A stretch of DNA of 64,000 nt from Shinisaurus crocodilurus (GCA_021292165.1 CM037879.1:285112272-285176271); one strand, 5' to 3'. Counted from the stretch's first letter, positions 19,361-30,838 are shown. Made by a program: numbers and translations. The notes: generated by a model not told the origin, from the letters alone.

Positions 19361-19911
19361 GTGCTGAACCCCTTTCAGCCCGGGGCCAAATTCCATTTCA
19401 GAGAAGCTCTTGGGGGCCACATCCCAGTGGTGGGTGAGGCCGAAGACATATTTTAGCTTAAAGCTCTCACCACCAGTAACAAAACCCAGTAGACCACCAG
19501 ACGATTGGCTGTTGGAGGGAAGGGGTGGGACCACTGGGGGGGGGCATAAGGGTGAATCTGAAGGGGTACAAATCTCATGGGTGCTCTCCCAGCTTCTTGC
19601 TGCTCCCCACCACTGACTTTAATTCCCCAGAATGCCTCTGGAAGAAAGCGGCATCCCAATGTAACATTGTTCTACAAGGCAATCTGGGAGGGGGGGGGGG
19701 ATAAAGGCCCGCACAATATAGTTTGCCCGTGGAGCCTTCAAAAACTTCACCCGGTATTCTTCCCACAACATTCATTCCGCCGTCTTTCTTGTTCTGTGGA
19801 CTCAACCAAGATTGCCTGAGATGTTTAAAGTGTATTTCTCAAATCTGGACATTAGATGGCAGGATTGTCTATCTTTTAAAGTCATTACTCAGCCATAGGC
19901 AAGGGGTGGGG
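19361..19911. other. Unclassified, hAT-like fragments
   Basis: Contains a block (agcttaaagctctcaccacc ... aaggggtgggaccact) also seen around 4884-5040, so it is repetitive. The family was not determined. Confidence 0.3.
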
Positions 19912-19998
19912 ACCGAGAAAGAGTCCTGTAGCACCTTAAAGGCTATTAAACGTATTATGGCATAAACTTTGTTGGACTAGAGTCCACTTTATCAGATG
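19912..19998 (-). repeat. Short retroposon tail, family H
   Basis: agagtcctgtagcaccttaa ... tatggcataaactttgttgg ... tccactttatcagatgtatt. Related scraps at 24,857-24,897 and 29,045-29,155. Confidence 0.5.
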
Positions 19999-20462
19999 TA
20001 TTCTATTACCTATGCTTTTTTTTTTTTTTTAAGTACGATCTTAACTTTTAATCCACTGTCCGGTATTTTCAGCTGTGCTGCTAAACTGGTTTGCTGACAA
20101 TTTTATGCTGCAACTGGCTGTTAAATTCTTATTTGATTTGCATATTGTATTTTATTATTTCACGCCTGTGAGATCGCTACTGGGTTGCCTGCACATAAAA
20201 GAACTAAAAGAAATTTTGTTTTGATTTAGGCCACAGAAGATAGAGCTGAACTTCCGGATAAGTTTTATTTCAGCAGTTTCACACTGGAATCTCCCTTGGA
20301 AATCCCTCTCTTAAAAATAAAAATAAAAAGGGGGCGCATAGGAGCCTCCAGCTAGAACTGGAATGAATTTGCCTCTCATAATCCTATAAATTAATTCCTT
20401 GATTTTAAGCCAAATGGCACTCCAGGTCATAGGCAATCTTTCTAAAAACCATCATTAAAAAA

Positions 20463-20497
<35 letters not shown>

Positions 20498-20553
20498 GAT
20501 GAAGAAGAAGAAGAAGAAGAAGAAGAAGAAGAAGAAGAAGAAGAAGAAGAAGA
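20463..20553. repeat. (GAT)n(GAA)n microsatellite
   Basis: About 32 bp of GAT then about 54 bp of GAA, at the 3' tail of the antisense L2-like LINE, so likely grown from its tail. Confidence 0.9.
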
Positions 20554-20554
20554 G

Positions 20555-21330
20555 GGATGAATATAGCACTTTATTACAAAGTGCTGTACATGAATAAAAA
20601 CAACAATTTATAAAATACATAGTTGCAATACTTTTCCTAAAACATAACTCAATAACAATTGTAACAATAATCTTAGATAACCCATATAACATAAAAGCAT
20701 CATCAGCATACAGTACTTCACCTCCAGCCACCAACCAAACCCTCCCTACTTAAAAAGGAAGGACTTCAGACCTTTCTTAAACACCTTCAAACTCTCAGTT
20801 AGCCATAGTGGGAGGGGAAGAAGATTCCAAAGTTGCGGAGCAAGGTCCTGGAATGCATGGTAACAGGACACCCCGATCTGTGAGGTAGAACGGGTCAGAA
20901 GAGCCTGACCCATGGGTCTGGTGACCCGACCCGGAACATCCCAGGACAAGAGAGCAGAAAGATAAGCCGGGTAACGCAACCGTAGGGCCTTAAAGGCCAG
21001 GACCAAAATCTTATAATGGGTCCTAGCCTTCAATGGAAGCCAATGCAAGCAAGACCCTACGATAACAGGAGATATGGACAAAATGGGGGAGGTCCATGAC
21101 AATCCTAACAGCATTGTTCTGAACCAAGATCAGAGGATGGAGAGAGGACAGGGGAAGACCTGCCAGAAGACTATAACAATAGTCCAGACGTGTATAACAG
21201 CTAAAGTCCGCACCAAAATGTCCGCAGTCGCCTGAGTACAGGAAGCTGCGGTTCCGGCGGATGTTCATTAGATGGAAATCACAAGTCCCCACTGTGCTTT
21301 CAATAAAGGATGACAAAGGAGAGAAGTGAT
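20555..21330 (-). mobile_element. L2-like LINE 3' region
   Basis: Reverse strand encodes, across one frame break, TRLDYCYSLLAGLPLSSLHP and then LHWLPLKARTHYKILVLAFK, APQLWNLLPLPL and VFKKGLKSFLF: the C-terminal domain of L2/Rex-type reverse transcriptases, followed by an AT-rich 3' UTR with gtaataaagtgc near its end. Confidence 0.75.
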
Positions 21331-22096
21331 GGTGGAAATGACACTAGCACATTCAGCAGAATCCTGCAAAAGCCTTTCCCAATTAAAAACGAGAGAGTTT
21401 CACTTTCTGGCCATAGATATAAAATGAAAGGGGCAATCTAATTTCCTGTGGAAGGGAGTTCCTGAGGATGGTGCCCAGCCGAGAGAGATTCTGCTCTGAA
21501 CCAAGAGCTGCCAGGTCTCCCCGTTTAACTTGACGTTTCAGAGTTGGAGCCTCCTTCTCGGAGTCTCCAGGGAAGGCAGAATCAATCCCAAGGTGATGTG
21601 TCACAAACAAGGTGGACTTGTCTGTGACACTTTCTGCTTGGCTTGAGAGCCACGTCTGAGAACGGCTTGGCTTGAGAACTCTGCCCCCTTAACCCTGTCA
21701 TCATCAGGCTCCACCTCTGAGGGAGCTAGGCACAACCATGCTCTTCTGGGCGCACCAGGCACAGCCATGCACCAGGCATGTGGCACAAGGGCGCCATCTA
21801 GGCTGCAGTGCTGACCTGAATACTGTCAACTGGCCCCACAGGGCAGTCAGGATCCACAGGGGCCTATAAAGCCCAAAAAGCCTGAGTCAGCTGCTCAGTT
21901 GAGCAACGTTGTAGGGCAGAAGCTGCCAAGCGGACTTGCCTCCGTCTTCCCTCATTTGCCTGGAGCAGAACTTGATCACCAGCCCATCTTCGAGCACGTG
22001 ACCTACCTCTGGCCCTTTGGATCCTTGTCTGCCTGCTCCAGAACCAGCTCCAGAACCTGATCCAAGCTGGCTCTGAGCTGGCCCACGGCCTGACAA
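21331..22096. other. Unclassified, probably retroelement-derived
   Basis: Open reverse frames at 21,601-21,786 and 21,864-22,166 without recognised domains; simple repeated wording (ccagaaccagctccagaacc). Confidence 0.25.
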
Positions 22097-22370
22097 TCCA
22101 TAATAATAAAAGAGGAGGTGTGTCTGTCTGTCCATCCGTCAGGTGACAAAGCTGACACCTAGACACCTGAAACTGGGTGTGCAGACTAAGAGGATGCTGG
22201 GGATATGCACCTCTAGGGGTTATTTTGTTTTAAAAACACACTAATTAATATTAATTAATTGTAATGTGCTCATGTGGTTGAAGCCTACAGTAACATTTTC
22301 AGCCACTCGGTGGCAGACTTCCCTAATTAGGGTGTAGATTTGATGTCGATACAGTTTGAAGCCAGAGGAG
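22097..22370 (+). mobile_element. Helitron-like 5' end
   Basis: Starts TCCATAATAATAAAAGAGG right after an A, then gtgtctgtctgtccatccgt: the familiar 5' form of vertebrate Helitrons. No 3' CTRR end was found nearby. Confidence 0.5.
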
Positions 22371-22540
22371 ATTAGTAGGCTGAGGTTTCTCTCCCTCCAC
22401 CCGCTACTGTGGGGCAGCCCCCTTCAGGGGGAATGGACTGGGCAGACCCTTCCCTCAGGAGTCACCGGGATGCACCACAGCAGGAGCAATGCCTAGGGGT
22501 GCAAGCGCGGTGGCTTCATTCAGACAGGACAGGCACACCG

Positions 22541-22864
22541 CCTGAGTTCAGACAATATGATAACCTACACTCAACGGTTGAATGTGGGTTGTGGTTGAAC
22601 GGTGGGTTGTCATTGAAATGTGGGTTATCGTGTTGTCTGAACCCAGCTGAGATAACAAACCATGGTGAAAACCCCACAGTTCACAACCTGAACAACAAAC
22701 CATGGATTCTCTTCATGGGTTGTTCGTGGTTAACATGCCATGACTTGTTAGTGCGGCTGGGTTCAGACAACACGATAACCCACGGTTCAACAACAACCCA
22801 CAGTTCAATGACAACCCACACTCAACCCTTGAGCATGGGTTATCGTGTTGTCTGAACCCAGTCA
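22541..22864. repeat. Multi-palindrome MITE, family A
   Basis: CCTGAGTTCAGACAATATGA start; TGTTGTCTGAACCCAGTCA end; central gataacaaaccatggtg / catgccatgacttgttag block complete. Confidence 0.75.
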
Positions 22865-23864
22865 GCACGTCCAACTCTGACAGCTGTGTAAGTTTGCCTG
22901 AAGGCTTCGCTGTAGCAAACGAAGGACGTGATCCAACCTGTGCGAAGCCGGGTCTGCTCGCCAGTAATTTTATACAGCCCTATATATGCGTGTGCATCCC
23001 ACCCCCTTCTTTGTCTTTTTTCTAAACTAAACGTGCGCCTTAGCGTTTCCTTGTAGCAAAGGAAAGGTGGACCAGCCCCACAATCGGTTTAGCGGCCCTT
23101 TTCCCACAACCGTGTGATTCTTGCTGGCCTGGCTGCTGCCTGCCGACAAAGCCAGCCCACTTGGCAAGTTGGGAGCTTGGCAACTGCGGTAGCCTTTTTT
23201 GATGCTCAAATGAGAAGGTTCCCGTCACACACAAAAATCCAATCAAAGGGGAATAAAATGGCAGTTAAGCTGCGGGGCTTTAAGCAGGCCGGAGGCTATT
23301 GTTCCTGTCCGACGCTTACTTCAGCAAAGCCCTGACAAAGGCCCGCCAAGGTATATAAATAGCTTCTGATTACAAAGGCGTCCTTGCCAAACCAGCAGAT
23401 GCTAGAGTCAGCCAAGAGGGCTCCCGGGCCTTCTCGCCTCACGTGACAGTCAGTCGCTGCGATTACTACCCAGAGGTCCTGCTACACGTCGGGCATTTGT
23501 AGGATGCTCCGTTGGAAAAAAGCAACGCTGACTTTTTCCGGTTTGGTTGGATTGTACCCCAGTCCCACGGGTCAGATCCAGATTTCAGCACGTGAAACTG
23601 GGCTTCCAGAAGTGGACTTCCTGCCCCCCCCTCCTCATGGCAGACCCTCTGGCCCCCCAAAAATGTTACACAGAGGTTCGGGGGGGAGGCTGATGAATGG
23701 GGCAGGCTATGGCGCTGTGAGAAGGGGGGGGATTCCCCACAAGTCGGCTGGATCTAACCCCATATGTTCTAACTGCCCCTATTTAACAGGGTCTGTCACT
23801 CTTTCTGGTCACAGTCCCTAGTAAAATCGCTGTCCGCCTTCTGCCTCTGTTTTTGTCTTCTGGG
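22865..23864. other. No recognised gene
   Basis: Mostly low-copy sequence. A weak TIR pair (gggtcagatccagatttc at 23,570 and ctggatctaacccc near 23,748-23,761) suggests a family-G-like element. Confidence 0.3.
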
Positions 23865-24031
23865 CAGGGCCGGTGCTACCATTAGGCCAACTAGGCAGCC
23901 GCCTAGGGCGCAGGGCTAAAGGGGGCGCCAGAAACGCCTTGAAAAAAAATACAGCGCTCTCAAGTGGGAAGGGGGGGGGCGCTAAATATCTGATCTTGCC
24001 TAGGGCACCAAACTGCCTTGCACCGGTCCCG
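23865..24031. mobile_element. hAT MITE with exact 8-bp target duplication
   Basis: CAGGGCCGGTGCTACCATTA ... AACTGCCTTGCACCGGTCCCG terminal inverted repeats, 167 bp, flanked by CTTCTGGG at 23,857-23,864 and 24,032-24,039. The 8-bp duplication is diagnostic of hAT. Confidence 0.88.
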
Positions 24032-24409
24032 CTTCTGGGGATGCCCTTCTTAAAGTGCTGGTAGTACCAGCGCTGTCATCCCGTTCCCTCCTTAGCGTCT
24101 CTACAAGAAAAATTCCTAGCTGTTTGAGGGCGCATGTGCACCACATTGGAGGAAGACAGGTGACAGCAGAGTAAATCAATCCATTAGACATGAGAGAACT
24201 TAAAGCAAAGGCGTAAGTGAGGGACTAGCTCGGGTGGGTGATCCTGAGGGTGTCCCAAAGTCCAAACCAAAAGCTGGTTTCTGTGTGAAATGCCGGAGAC
24301 TTCATGCCATCCATTTATTTATGGCTTCGAGTAAATTAAACATATATTTACAGTTTCCACTGAGGGCAACTGTGTTAGTCTATTTGCAACCAAAGCAACA
24401 AAGAGTCTT

Positions 24410-24612
24410 AGGAACATCGGAAGCGGCCTGATACTACTGAGTCAGACCCTTGGTCCATCCAGCCCAGCATTGTCAACACTGACCAGAAGCAGCTCTCCGG
24501 GGGTTTCAGGAAGAAGTTTCTCCAGCCCTACCTGGAGATGCCGGGGGATTGAACCTGGGGACCTTCCGCATGCAAAGTGTGTGTGCTCTGTCACTGAGCT
24601 ACAGCTTTTCCA
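24410..24612 (-). repeat. tRNA(Ala)-like SINE
   Basis: Reverse strand: tagctcagtgacagagcaca, ctttgcatgcggaaggtccc, aggttcaatcccccggcatc; the body ends in agtatcaggccgcttccgat. Confidence 0.75.
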
Positions 24613-24633
24613 TGCTGTATATATACTCTATAT

Positions 24634-24768
24634 CAGTGTTCTCCAACCTTGGGTCCCCAGATGTTTTTGGTCTACAACTCCCAGCATGCCCCAGCCAGCG
24701 TAGCTGGCTGGGGCATGCTGGGAGTCGTAGGCCAAAAACATCCGGGGACCCAAGGTTGGAGAACACTG
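24634..24768. mobile_element. P2 hairpin MITE with 8-bp target duplication
   Basis: CAGTGTTCTCCAACCTTGGG ... and its near-perfect inverted copy, 135 bp, flanked by CTCTATAT at 24,626-24,633 and 24,769-24,776. Confidence 0.9.
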
Positions 24769-24776
24769 CTCTATAT

Positions 24777-24855
24777 CTACCCCATGCATCTGGTGACATG
24801 GGGTTGTTGGACTCGATGGCCTTGTAGGCCCCTTCCAACTCTATGATTGGTTCTA
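24777..24855 (+). repeat. CR1 3' tail
   Basis: ggttgttggactcgatggcc, ttgtaggccccttccaactc, tatgattggttctatga. Confidence 0.75.
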
Positions 24856-24947
24856 TGACTGTAGTCCACGAAAGCTCATGCCAGAATAAATGTGTTAGGG
24901 TGCAGGTCCAATGGAGATGCTTGCAAACCTCCAAGCTCAGACAATAA

Positions 24948-25333
24948 CAGGCATCCTATGCAGAGTGGGAGGAGCACCATAGGCTTTCTATGCCTCCCCA
25001 ACTTCTCCCGCTCTGTATTTTTGCTAGATGGCTGTTTCCACGGGTCTAGCTGGGGTGCTTCGGGGCGGGGGGGGGGGGGGAAAGGAGGCATCAGAGGACA
25101 CAGGAGGATATCTTGCACCATGGCCTCTGCAGTCTCCTCCCCTCTCCCGCCCCCCAGAATGCCCCCTTTGAGCCCTCTCCCGGGTGGAGTTCCCCTTTGC
25201 GGAACTCAAGGGGGGAGGAGAGTCGGAGCGTAGATTTCCAGCTCCGAGGTCGGACCTCTTTCTCCGACCTTGGATCTGGAGATCCAAAGTATCCTATGGC
25301 CCCCTAGATGCTGTCTAGGGGGCCATAGGATTG
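24948..25333. repeat. GC-rich TIR element, family F
   Basis: caggcatcctatgcagagtg ... gctagatggctg ... ccgaccttggatctggagat ... ggggccataggattgctt; same layout as 34,490-34,935. Confidence 0.55.
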
Positions 25334-25386
25334 CTTCCTTAGTCTGTAAGGTGCCAGCAGAGTCTTTATATTTACAAGATTGGGGG

Positions 25387-25430
25387 GAGAGAGAGAGAGA
25401 AGGAGAGAGAGAGAGAGAGAGAGAGAATTG
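25387..25430. repeat. (GA)n microsatellite
   Basis: GA repeats with one aagg interruption. Confidence 0.9.
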
Positions 25431-25449
25431 CCAACTCTATTAGAGAATA

Positions 25450-25692
25450 GGATATTTATTTATTATTATATTTATACCCCGCCTTTTTTCCTGCAAGGAA
25501 CCCAAGGCGGCTTACATAATCCTCCTGCTCCTCTCCATGTTTCCTCACAACAACAACCCTGTGAGGTAGGTTAGGCTGAGAGTCCAGTGACTGGCCCAAA
25601 GTCACCCAGTGAGTTTCATGGCCGAGCGGGGACTAGAACCCGGATCTCCCCAGTCCCAGTCCAACACTCTCGCCACTACGCCACACTGGCAC
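25450..25692 (-). repeat. MIR/CORE-like tRNA SINE, full length
   Basis: Tail tatttatttattattatatt, ccgccttttttcctgcaagg, CORE module, and head ctctcgccactacgccacac on the reverse strand. Confidence 0.87.
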
Positions 25693-26283
25693 ACTGTTGT
25701 AAGAAAAGGGAAAATAAAATATGCCAAGTGGTTGAAGCACAGAATTTAAAAGCACTGATTTGGAGCTTTTCCTTTAAAGGGGGAGAATCTGCTAAGGGGA
25801 GGGAGGGATGTGATAGATGTTTATAACATGAATAATACTAGAACTTCATGTAATGCGATAAAGATGACAGGGAGCAGGTTGAGCACACAACACATCACTG
25901 CTATTAACTTATGAAATTAATGGCTGCAAGATGTGGTTACGGTCACTGGATTAGACGTGGCTATTTTAAAAAAAAGAAGATTAGACAAGTTTATGGAGGA
26001 CAGATCTTTCAACAGCTATTAACCGGGATAGATAAGCAGAACCTCCATACGGGGAGCATTAGACCAGTTGCTGGGGAGAAACAGCAGAAGGAAGTCCTCA
26101 TGAATTTATCGGGAGCTTCAGGCTGGCAGCAGCTAGAAACAGAATGCTAGGTGAGATGTCCCTCAGGCAGATCCAGAAAGGCAGTTCTCATATTCTGAAA
26201 AGGTAACTGACTGAAGAATTATGCTACCACTGACATGGAAAAGGAGCCCAGCCTTCTAGCCGTTGCCAAACAGTGTGCCACAC

Positions 26284-26521
26284 AGAGTCAGTATGGTGTA
26301 AGTGGTTAGAGTGGTTGGACTGGGACTCTGGAGATCCAGGTTCTACTCCCCACTCGACCATGTAGCTCACTGGGTGACTTTGGGCCAGTCACTGACTCTC
26401 AGCCTAACCTACCTCACCGGGCTGTTGTGGGGATAAAATGGAGAGGAGGAGGTTTTATGTAAGCCGCCTTGGGTTCCTTGTAGGAAAAAAGGCGGGATAT
26501 AATATAAATACATAAAATAAA
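26284..26521 (+). repeat. MIR/CORE-like tRNA SINE
   Basis: gtcagtatggtgtaagtggt head, cactgggtgactttgggcca, gccgccttgggttccttgta, AATA-rich tail. Confidence 0.85.
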
Positions 26522-26687
26522 CATTTGTATCCCATCCAAAAGATGGGAGATTCCCCTCTTTACTAATTTAAATGTGTGTTTTTAGATATATTCATTTTTT
26601 AACAAACAAACAAAAAAAGAACCACCCCCATTCCTTCCCTCCAGGTCACTGGCATGGGTTAAATGCTGTGTCTTACATATTAAAGGT

Positions 26688-26806
26688 GGACAGACATCTG
26701 TCAGGGATGCTTTGACCTAGATTCCTGCATTGAGCAGGGGGTTGGACTCGATGGCCTTGTAGGCCCCTTCCAACTCTACTTTTCTATGATTCTATGATTC
26801 TATGAA
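26688..26806 (+). repeat. CR1 3' tail
   Basis: gtggacagacatctgtcagg, gggggttggactcgatggcc and a tctatgattctatgattcta terminal octamer repeat. Confidence 0.85.
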
Positions 26807-26818
26807 ACTGTTTACAGT

Positions 26819-26993
26819 AATCAGAGGAAGCTGCCCTATGCTGAGTTAGACCCCTGGTCCACCTAGTCCAGTACACTGACTGGCAACGGCTCTCCAGGGT
26901 TTCCGGGGTTTTCCAGCCCTACCTGGAATGCCGGGGATTGAACCTGGGACCTTCTGCATGCAAAGCAGGGGCTCTGCCACTGAACCATAGCCT
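26819..26993 (-). repeat. tRNA(Ala)-like SINE
   Basis: gtaatcagaggaagctgccc, ggctctccagggtttccggg, accttctgcatgcaaagcag, ggctctgccactgaaccata on the + strand, i.e. the SINE is inverted. Confidence 0.8.
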
Positions 26994-27207
26994 TATTTGT
27001 CTATTGTGGTATCCTTTTTGGGTGGGGGGTTAAAAAAAAAAAAAAGACCCAAAAAAGACAAAAGAATGGTGAGAAAGGGGGAAAGGACAGGAGAATTTGG
27101 GGTGGGGGGAATGAAAGGAAGATAAGGAAAAAGAAGACAGAGCATGGTGTTGATAGCTCAGAGGGGCGGGCAGTACAAGGAGCACCTCTCGATCTAAGCT
27201 GCTCTTG

Positions 27208-27447
27208 ATGTGGCGTAGTGGTGAGAGTGTTGGACGGGGACTGGGGAGATCCGGGCTCTAGTCCCCGCTCGGCCATGAAACTCACTGGGTGACTTTGGGC
27301 CAGTCACTGACTCTCAGCCTAACCTACCTCACAGGGTTGTTGTGAGGATAAAATGGAGAGGAGGAGGAGGAGGATCATGTAAGCCGCCTTGCGTTCCTTG
27401 CAGGAAAAAAGGCGGGGTATAAATATAATAGATAAAATAAATAAATT
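27208..27447 (+). repeat. MIR/CORE-like tRNA SINE, full length
   Basis: gtggcgtagtggtgagagtg, gggctctagtccccgctcgg, CORE module, (GGA)n stretch, gccttgcgttccttgcagga, AAATAAATAAA. Confidence 0.88.
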
Positions 27448-27482
27448 GGTTCATGAACCCTCATTTTAACCAATCCCAAATG

Positions 27483-27767
27483 CAGGGCCGGCCCAAGATG
27501 CTTTGCGGCCTGAGGTGAAGGACAAAATGGTGCCGCCGCCCCCCTCCATCCAATCTGCGCAAGCCGGCCAATCTGGCCGTTGAATCTCTCCTCAATGCTG
27601 GCTGCCTCCACTGCACTTGAGGGCAGCAGGCTAGCTTAGGGGGCAGTGGGGAGGTCGTGTGATGCACCTTCTGCTCTGCCCTCCAACAACTTGCTGCCAC
27701 TCCGCCTCCCCAGAATCTGCCGCCTGAGGCGGCTGTCTCACTCTGCCTAATGGTAGGCACAGCCCTG
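27483..27767. mobile_element. hAT MITE with near-exact 8-bp target duplication
   Basis: CAGGGCCGGCCCAAGATGC ... AATGGTAGGCACAGCCCTG, 285 bp, flanked by CCCAAATG (27,475-27,482) and CCCAAATC (27,768-27,775). Confidence 0.8.
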
Positions 27768-27845
27768 CCCAAATCTCCTTCTGTGCTTAGACCTGTTTGG
27801 CATGGAAAACGAATGCATCAGGTTCAGACCAACATCTTAGTTCCC

Positions 27846-27922
27846 ATCACCCGCGTTGCGCAGGGGGTTGGGCTCGATGGCCTTATAGGCCCCTTCCGAC
27901 TCTACTTTTCTATGATTCTATG
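27846..27922 (+). repeat. CR1 3' tail
   Basis: gcgcagggggttgggctcga, tggccttataggccccttcc, ttctatgattctatga. Confidence 0.8.
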
Positions 27923-28009
27923 ATCTTTGGGACTGACCTCCACAATTGTGCACGGTGTGGAGAAAGTGGACAGCGAGACGTTTTTCTCCCTCTCTCATAA
28001 TACTAGAAC

Positions 28010-28420
28010 CCCAAAGGGGTCATCCCATGAAGCTGATTGGTGGGAGATTCGGGACAGATCAAAGGAAGGACTTCTTCACACAGCACAGAGTGAAACTACA
28101 GAATTCACTTCCACAAGATGGAGTGATGGCCACCAACTTGGAGGGCTTTCAAGGGGATTGGACAAATTCATGGAGGAGAAGGCCATCCATGGCTACTAGT
28201 CCTGATGTTGGCTATATGCCACCTCCAGTATCAGAGGCACTCAGGCAGAAGGCCTATGTACGCCACTTGCTGGGGAACATGGGTGGGAGGGTGCTGTTGC
28301 ACTCATGTCCTGTTTGTGGGTTTCCTGTGGGCAGATGGTCAGCCACTGTGTGAACAGAATGTCTGGACTAGATGAACCCTTGGTCTGATCCAGCAGGGCT
28401 CTTCTTATGTCCTTCTGTTA
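28010..28420 (+). mobile_element. CR1-like LINE 3' end, second subfamily
   Basis: A short coding relic reads RKDFFTQHRVKLQNSLPQDG then VMATNLEGF, analogous to the NIRKNFLTVRAIRQWNQLPR segment of the CR1 at 51.9 kb. It is followed by a 3' UTR ending in tggtctgatccagcagggct. Confidence 0.65.
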
Positions 28421-28609
28421 ATTGTGTGATGTAATCAGCAGCTTATTAAGCAGTTTCTAGGTTGCAATGAGCAGAGAGTGGAGTGGTCTCGATAAAACTT
28501 TTCCGATTTTGTTCACGCTCGTCCTCCTGCCTGTAAGGTCGGTGTCTGTGGGACTGCAGACACTAGGGGGCAGTCGAGGTTTATTAAGTACTCATTTGTC
28601 ACTGTTGCA

Positions 28610-28945
28610 GGTGGAAGAAGGTGCCTGACCATAGACATAAAAAATGATAGATTCACACACAGCCTCAGACTACCAGCTCCTGACTGAAAGCCATTGCATG
28701 CGTGCATCCTTTCCCACTTGCAGCTCCCTACCACTGGAATGCCTTTCCACCTAACATCAGACTCTCTCCATCTGTTATTACATTTAAACATTGTTTTTAT
28801 TTTATTTATCTTTCTCCAGTCTGCATTTTGCCTTTAATTTTAGATTGCAAGCCTGCAGGCAGTGACTATTTGATTTATAATTTGTGTACGGTGCCTTGTA
28901 TCTTTCAGTGCTTTTTAAGTAAGCGAGTCATAAATAAAGGGTCGG
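28610..28945 (+). repeat. L2-like LINE 3' end
   Basis: PLAAPYHWNAFPPNIRLSPS is an AAPRLWNSLP-like relic; the 3' UTR has agattgcaagcctgcaggca and tgccttgtatctttcagtgc. A short related scrap lies at 33,580-33,640. Confidence 0.55.
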
Positions 28946-29380
28946 ATCCAGATTTAAGTGCGTGCAACTGGGCTGGCGGAAACAGGGATCCCCTGAAAAT
29001 CAGGCAGAGGCACCTTCCATGAATGGATCCCTTCCATCAAGAGAAGCCAGATCCTGGAAGATCCAGGAAGCACAACACAATGAGCATATGCCACAATAAA
29101 TCTGTCTGTTCTCAAGGTGCCACGTCTGCGCCGAGACAGACTAACACATCTAACCTTCTGAACTTAGTTGTGTAGCCACTCTAGATCCCCATCTCTATGG
29201 TGCTCTGCCTCAGTTGCCGGGCACTGATCACCTTACAGAGGGCTACGTTCAGTTGGTGATGACCAGTGAACCAACAGTGCTGGAGTTCCACCAGATGCAT
29301 CACAAAAAAAAAGAACCAAAGAGATCAGTGATTTCCATAACATTTGCATGTGCTGATTTGCATGTGCTGATACAGTGAGC

Positions 29381-30838
29381 ACCACACTTGTAAGAAGGAT
29401 GCAGACAAACTGGAAAAGGGTTCAGAGGAGGGCAACAAAGATGATCATGGGACTGGAAACAAAGCCCTGTGAAGAGAGACTGAAGGAACTGGGCATGTTT
29501 AGCCTTCAGAATAGAAGACTGAGGGGAGATATGATAGCGCTGTTCCAGTACTTGAAAGGTTGTCGCACAGAGGAGGGCCAGGATCTCTTCTCGACCATCC
29601 CAGAGTGCAGGACACAGAAAGGAGGAAATTCTAAAGAAGATTGTGTAGACTCTAACGATGGGTCCGTAAGTGACTGTGGAGGCCAATTCTAGATCCACAC
29701 AGCTTCCCACAGTGAGGACACAGGTTACCAGATAGAAGATGGTCCTGTAAAGGATTCGTTTGACGTGCTTTTCGCTTAGCACGTTTCTCCCTTTCACCTT
29801 GCACTCGGGCTTCTTCAAAGTCCATGGAACCTTTGTGAAAGGCCAACCTCCATTTAGATCGTTCATGGGCCAGAGCTTCCCAGTTTTCGATGTTTATATT
29901 GCATTTTTTTAGATTAGCCTTATGAACATCTTTAAACCTCTTATATTGACCACCGATATTCCGCTTTCCATCCTTGAGTTGGGAGTAAAGTAACTGCTTT
30001 GGGAGACGGCAGTCAGGCATTCGAACAACATGACCGGTCCACTGAAGTTGGCGTTGAAGGATCATTTTTTCAATGCTAGTAGTCTTTGCTTCTTCCAGTA
30101 CACTGACATTTGTTCGTCTATCTTCCCAAGTAATTCGCAGGATTTTCCGGAGGCAACGTTGCTGAAACCTTTCAAGGAGGTGGAAGTGACGTTTATAGAT
30201 AGTCCATGTTTTGCAGGCATACAATAAAGTTGGTAATACAATGGCTTCATAAACCAGTGTTTTGGTCTTCTTACAAATATCCCGATCCTCGAACACTCTA
30301 TGTTTCATTCGAGAAAATGCGGCACTTGCGGAGCTCAAACGATGCTGGATTTCACTGTCGATGTTAGCTGTAACAGAAAGATAGCTGCCAAGATAGAGAA
30401 AATGATCGACATTTTCCAGTATTGTCCCGCCAAGCTGGATAGATGGCATCACCAAAGGGTTAGCTTGCACTTGCTGATGAAGCACTTTGGTTTTTTTGAT
30501 GTTAAGTGAGAGACCAAGTTTTTCGTATGCTTCTGCAAAAGCATTTAGGATAGTTTGGAGATCATCCTCTGAATGTGCGGAGACCACATTATCATCAGCA
30601 TACTGAAGTTCCACAACGAAACTTAACTCTGACTGTTAGAGCAATACACCAATGGAGCCAATTACCTAGGGAGGTGGTGGGCTCTCCCACACTGGAGGCT
30701 TTCAAGATGCAGCTGGACAGCCATCTGTAAAGGATGCTTTAGCTTGGATTCCTGCATTGAGCAGGGGGTTGGACTGGATGGCCTTACAGGCCCCTTCCAA
30801 CTCTACTATTCTCTGATTCTATTCTCTGATTTATATAG
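29381..30838 (+). mobile_element. CR1 LINE 3' fragment split by another LINE
   Basis: Left part 29,381-29,617 encodes [20 protein letters not shown] and [20 protein letters not shown]; right part 30,630-30,838 resumes at LTVRAIHQW and runs to the terminal attctctgattctattctct. About 60 bp of CR1 expected at the junction is missing. Confidence 0.85.
29618..30626 (-). mobile_element. Antisense non-LTR retrotransposon with C-terminal zinc finger, inserted in CR1
   Basis: The reverse-strand frame 30,614-29,652 (320 codons) starts at the RT catalytic box (QYADDNVVSA), then FLYLGSYLSVTANIDSEIQH, the thumb LPTLLYACKTWTIYKR, LQWTGHVVRMPD and a C-terminal finger [20 protein letters not shown]. The frame is intact. 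The element is 5'-truncated just before YADD and lacks its last 80 bp or so. Clade (RTE-like or related) not settled. Confidence 0.85.

Noticed and set aside
20405..20734. ORF with a poly-Phe/poly-Ser tract
   Set aside because: It is the translation of the GAA/GAT microsatellite and the LINE 3' UTR.
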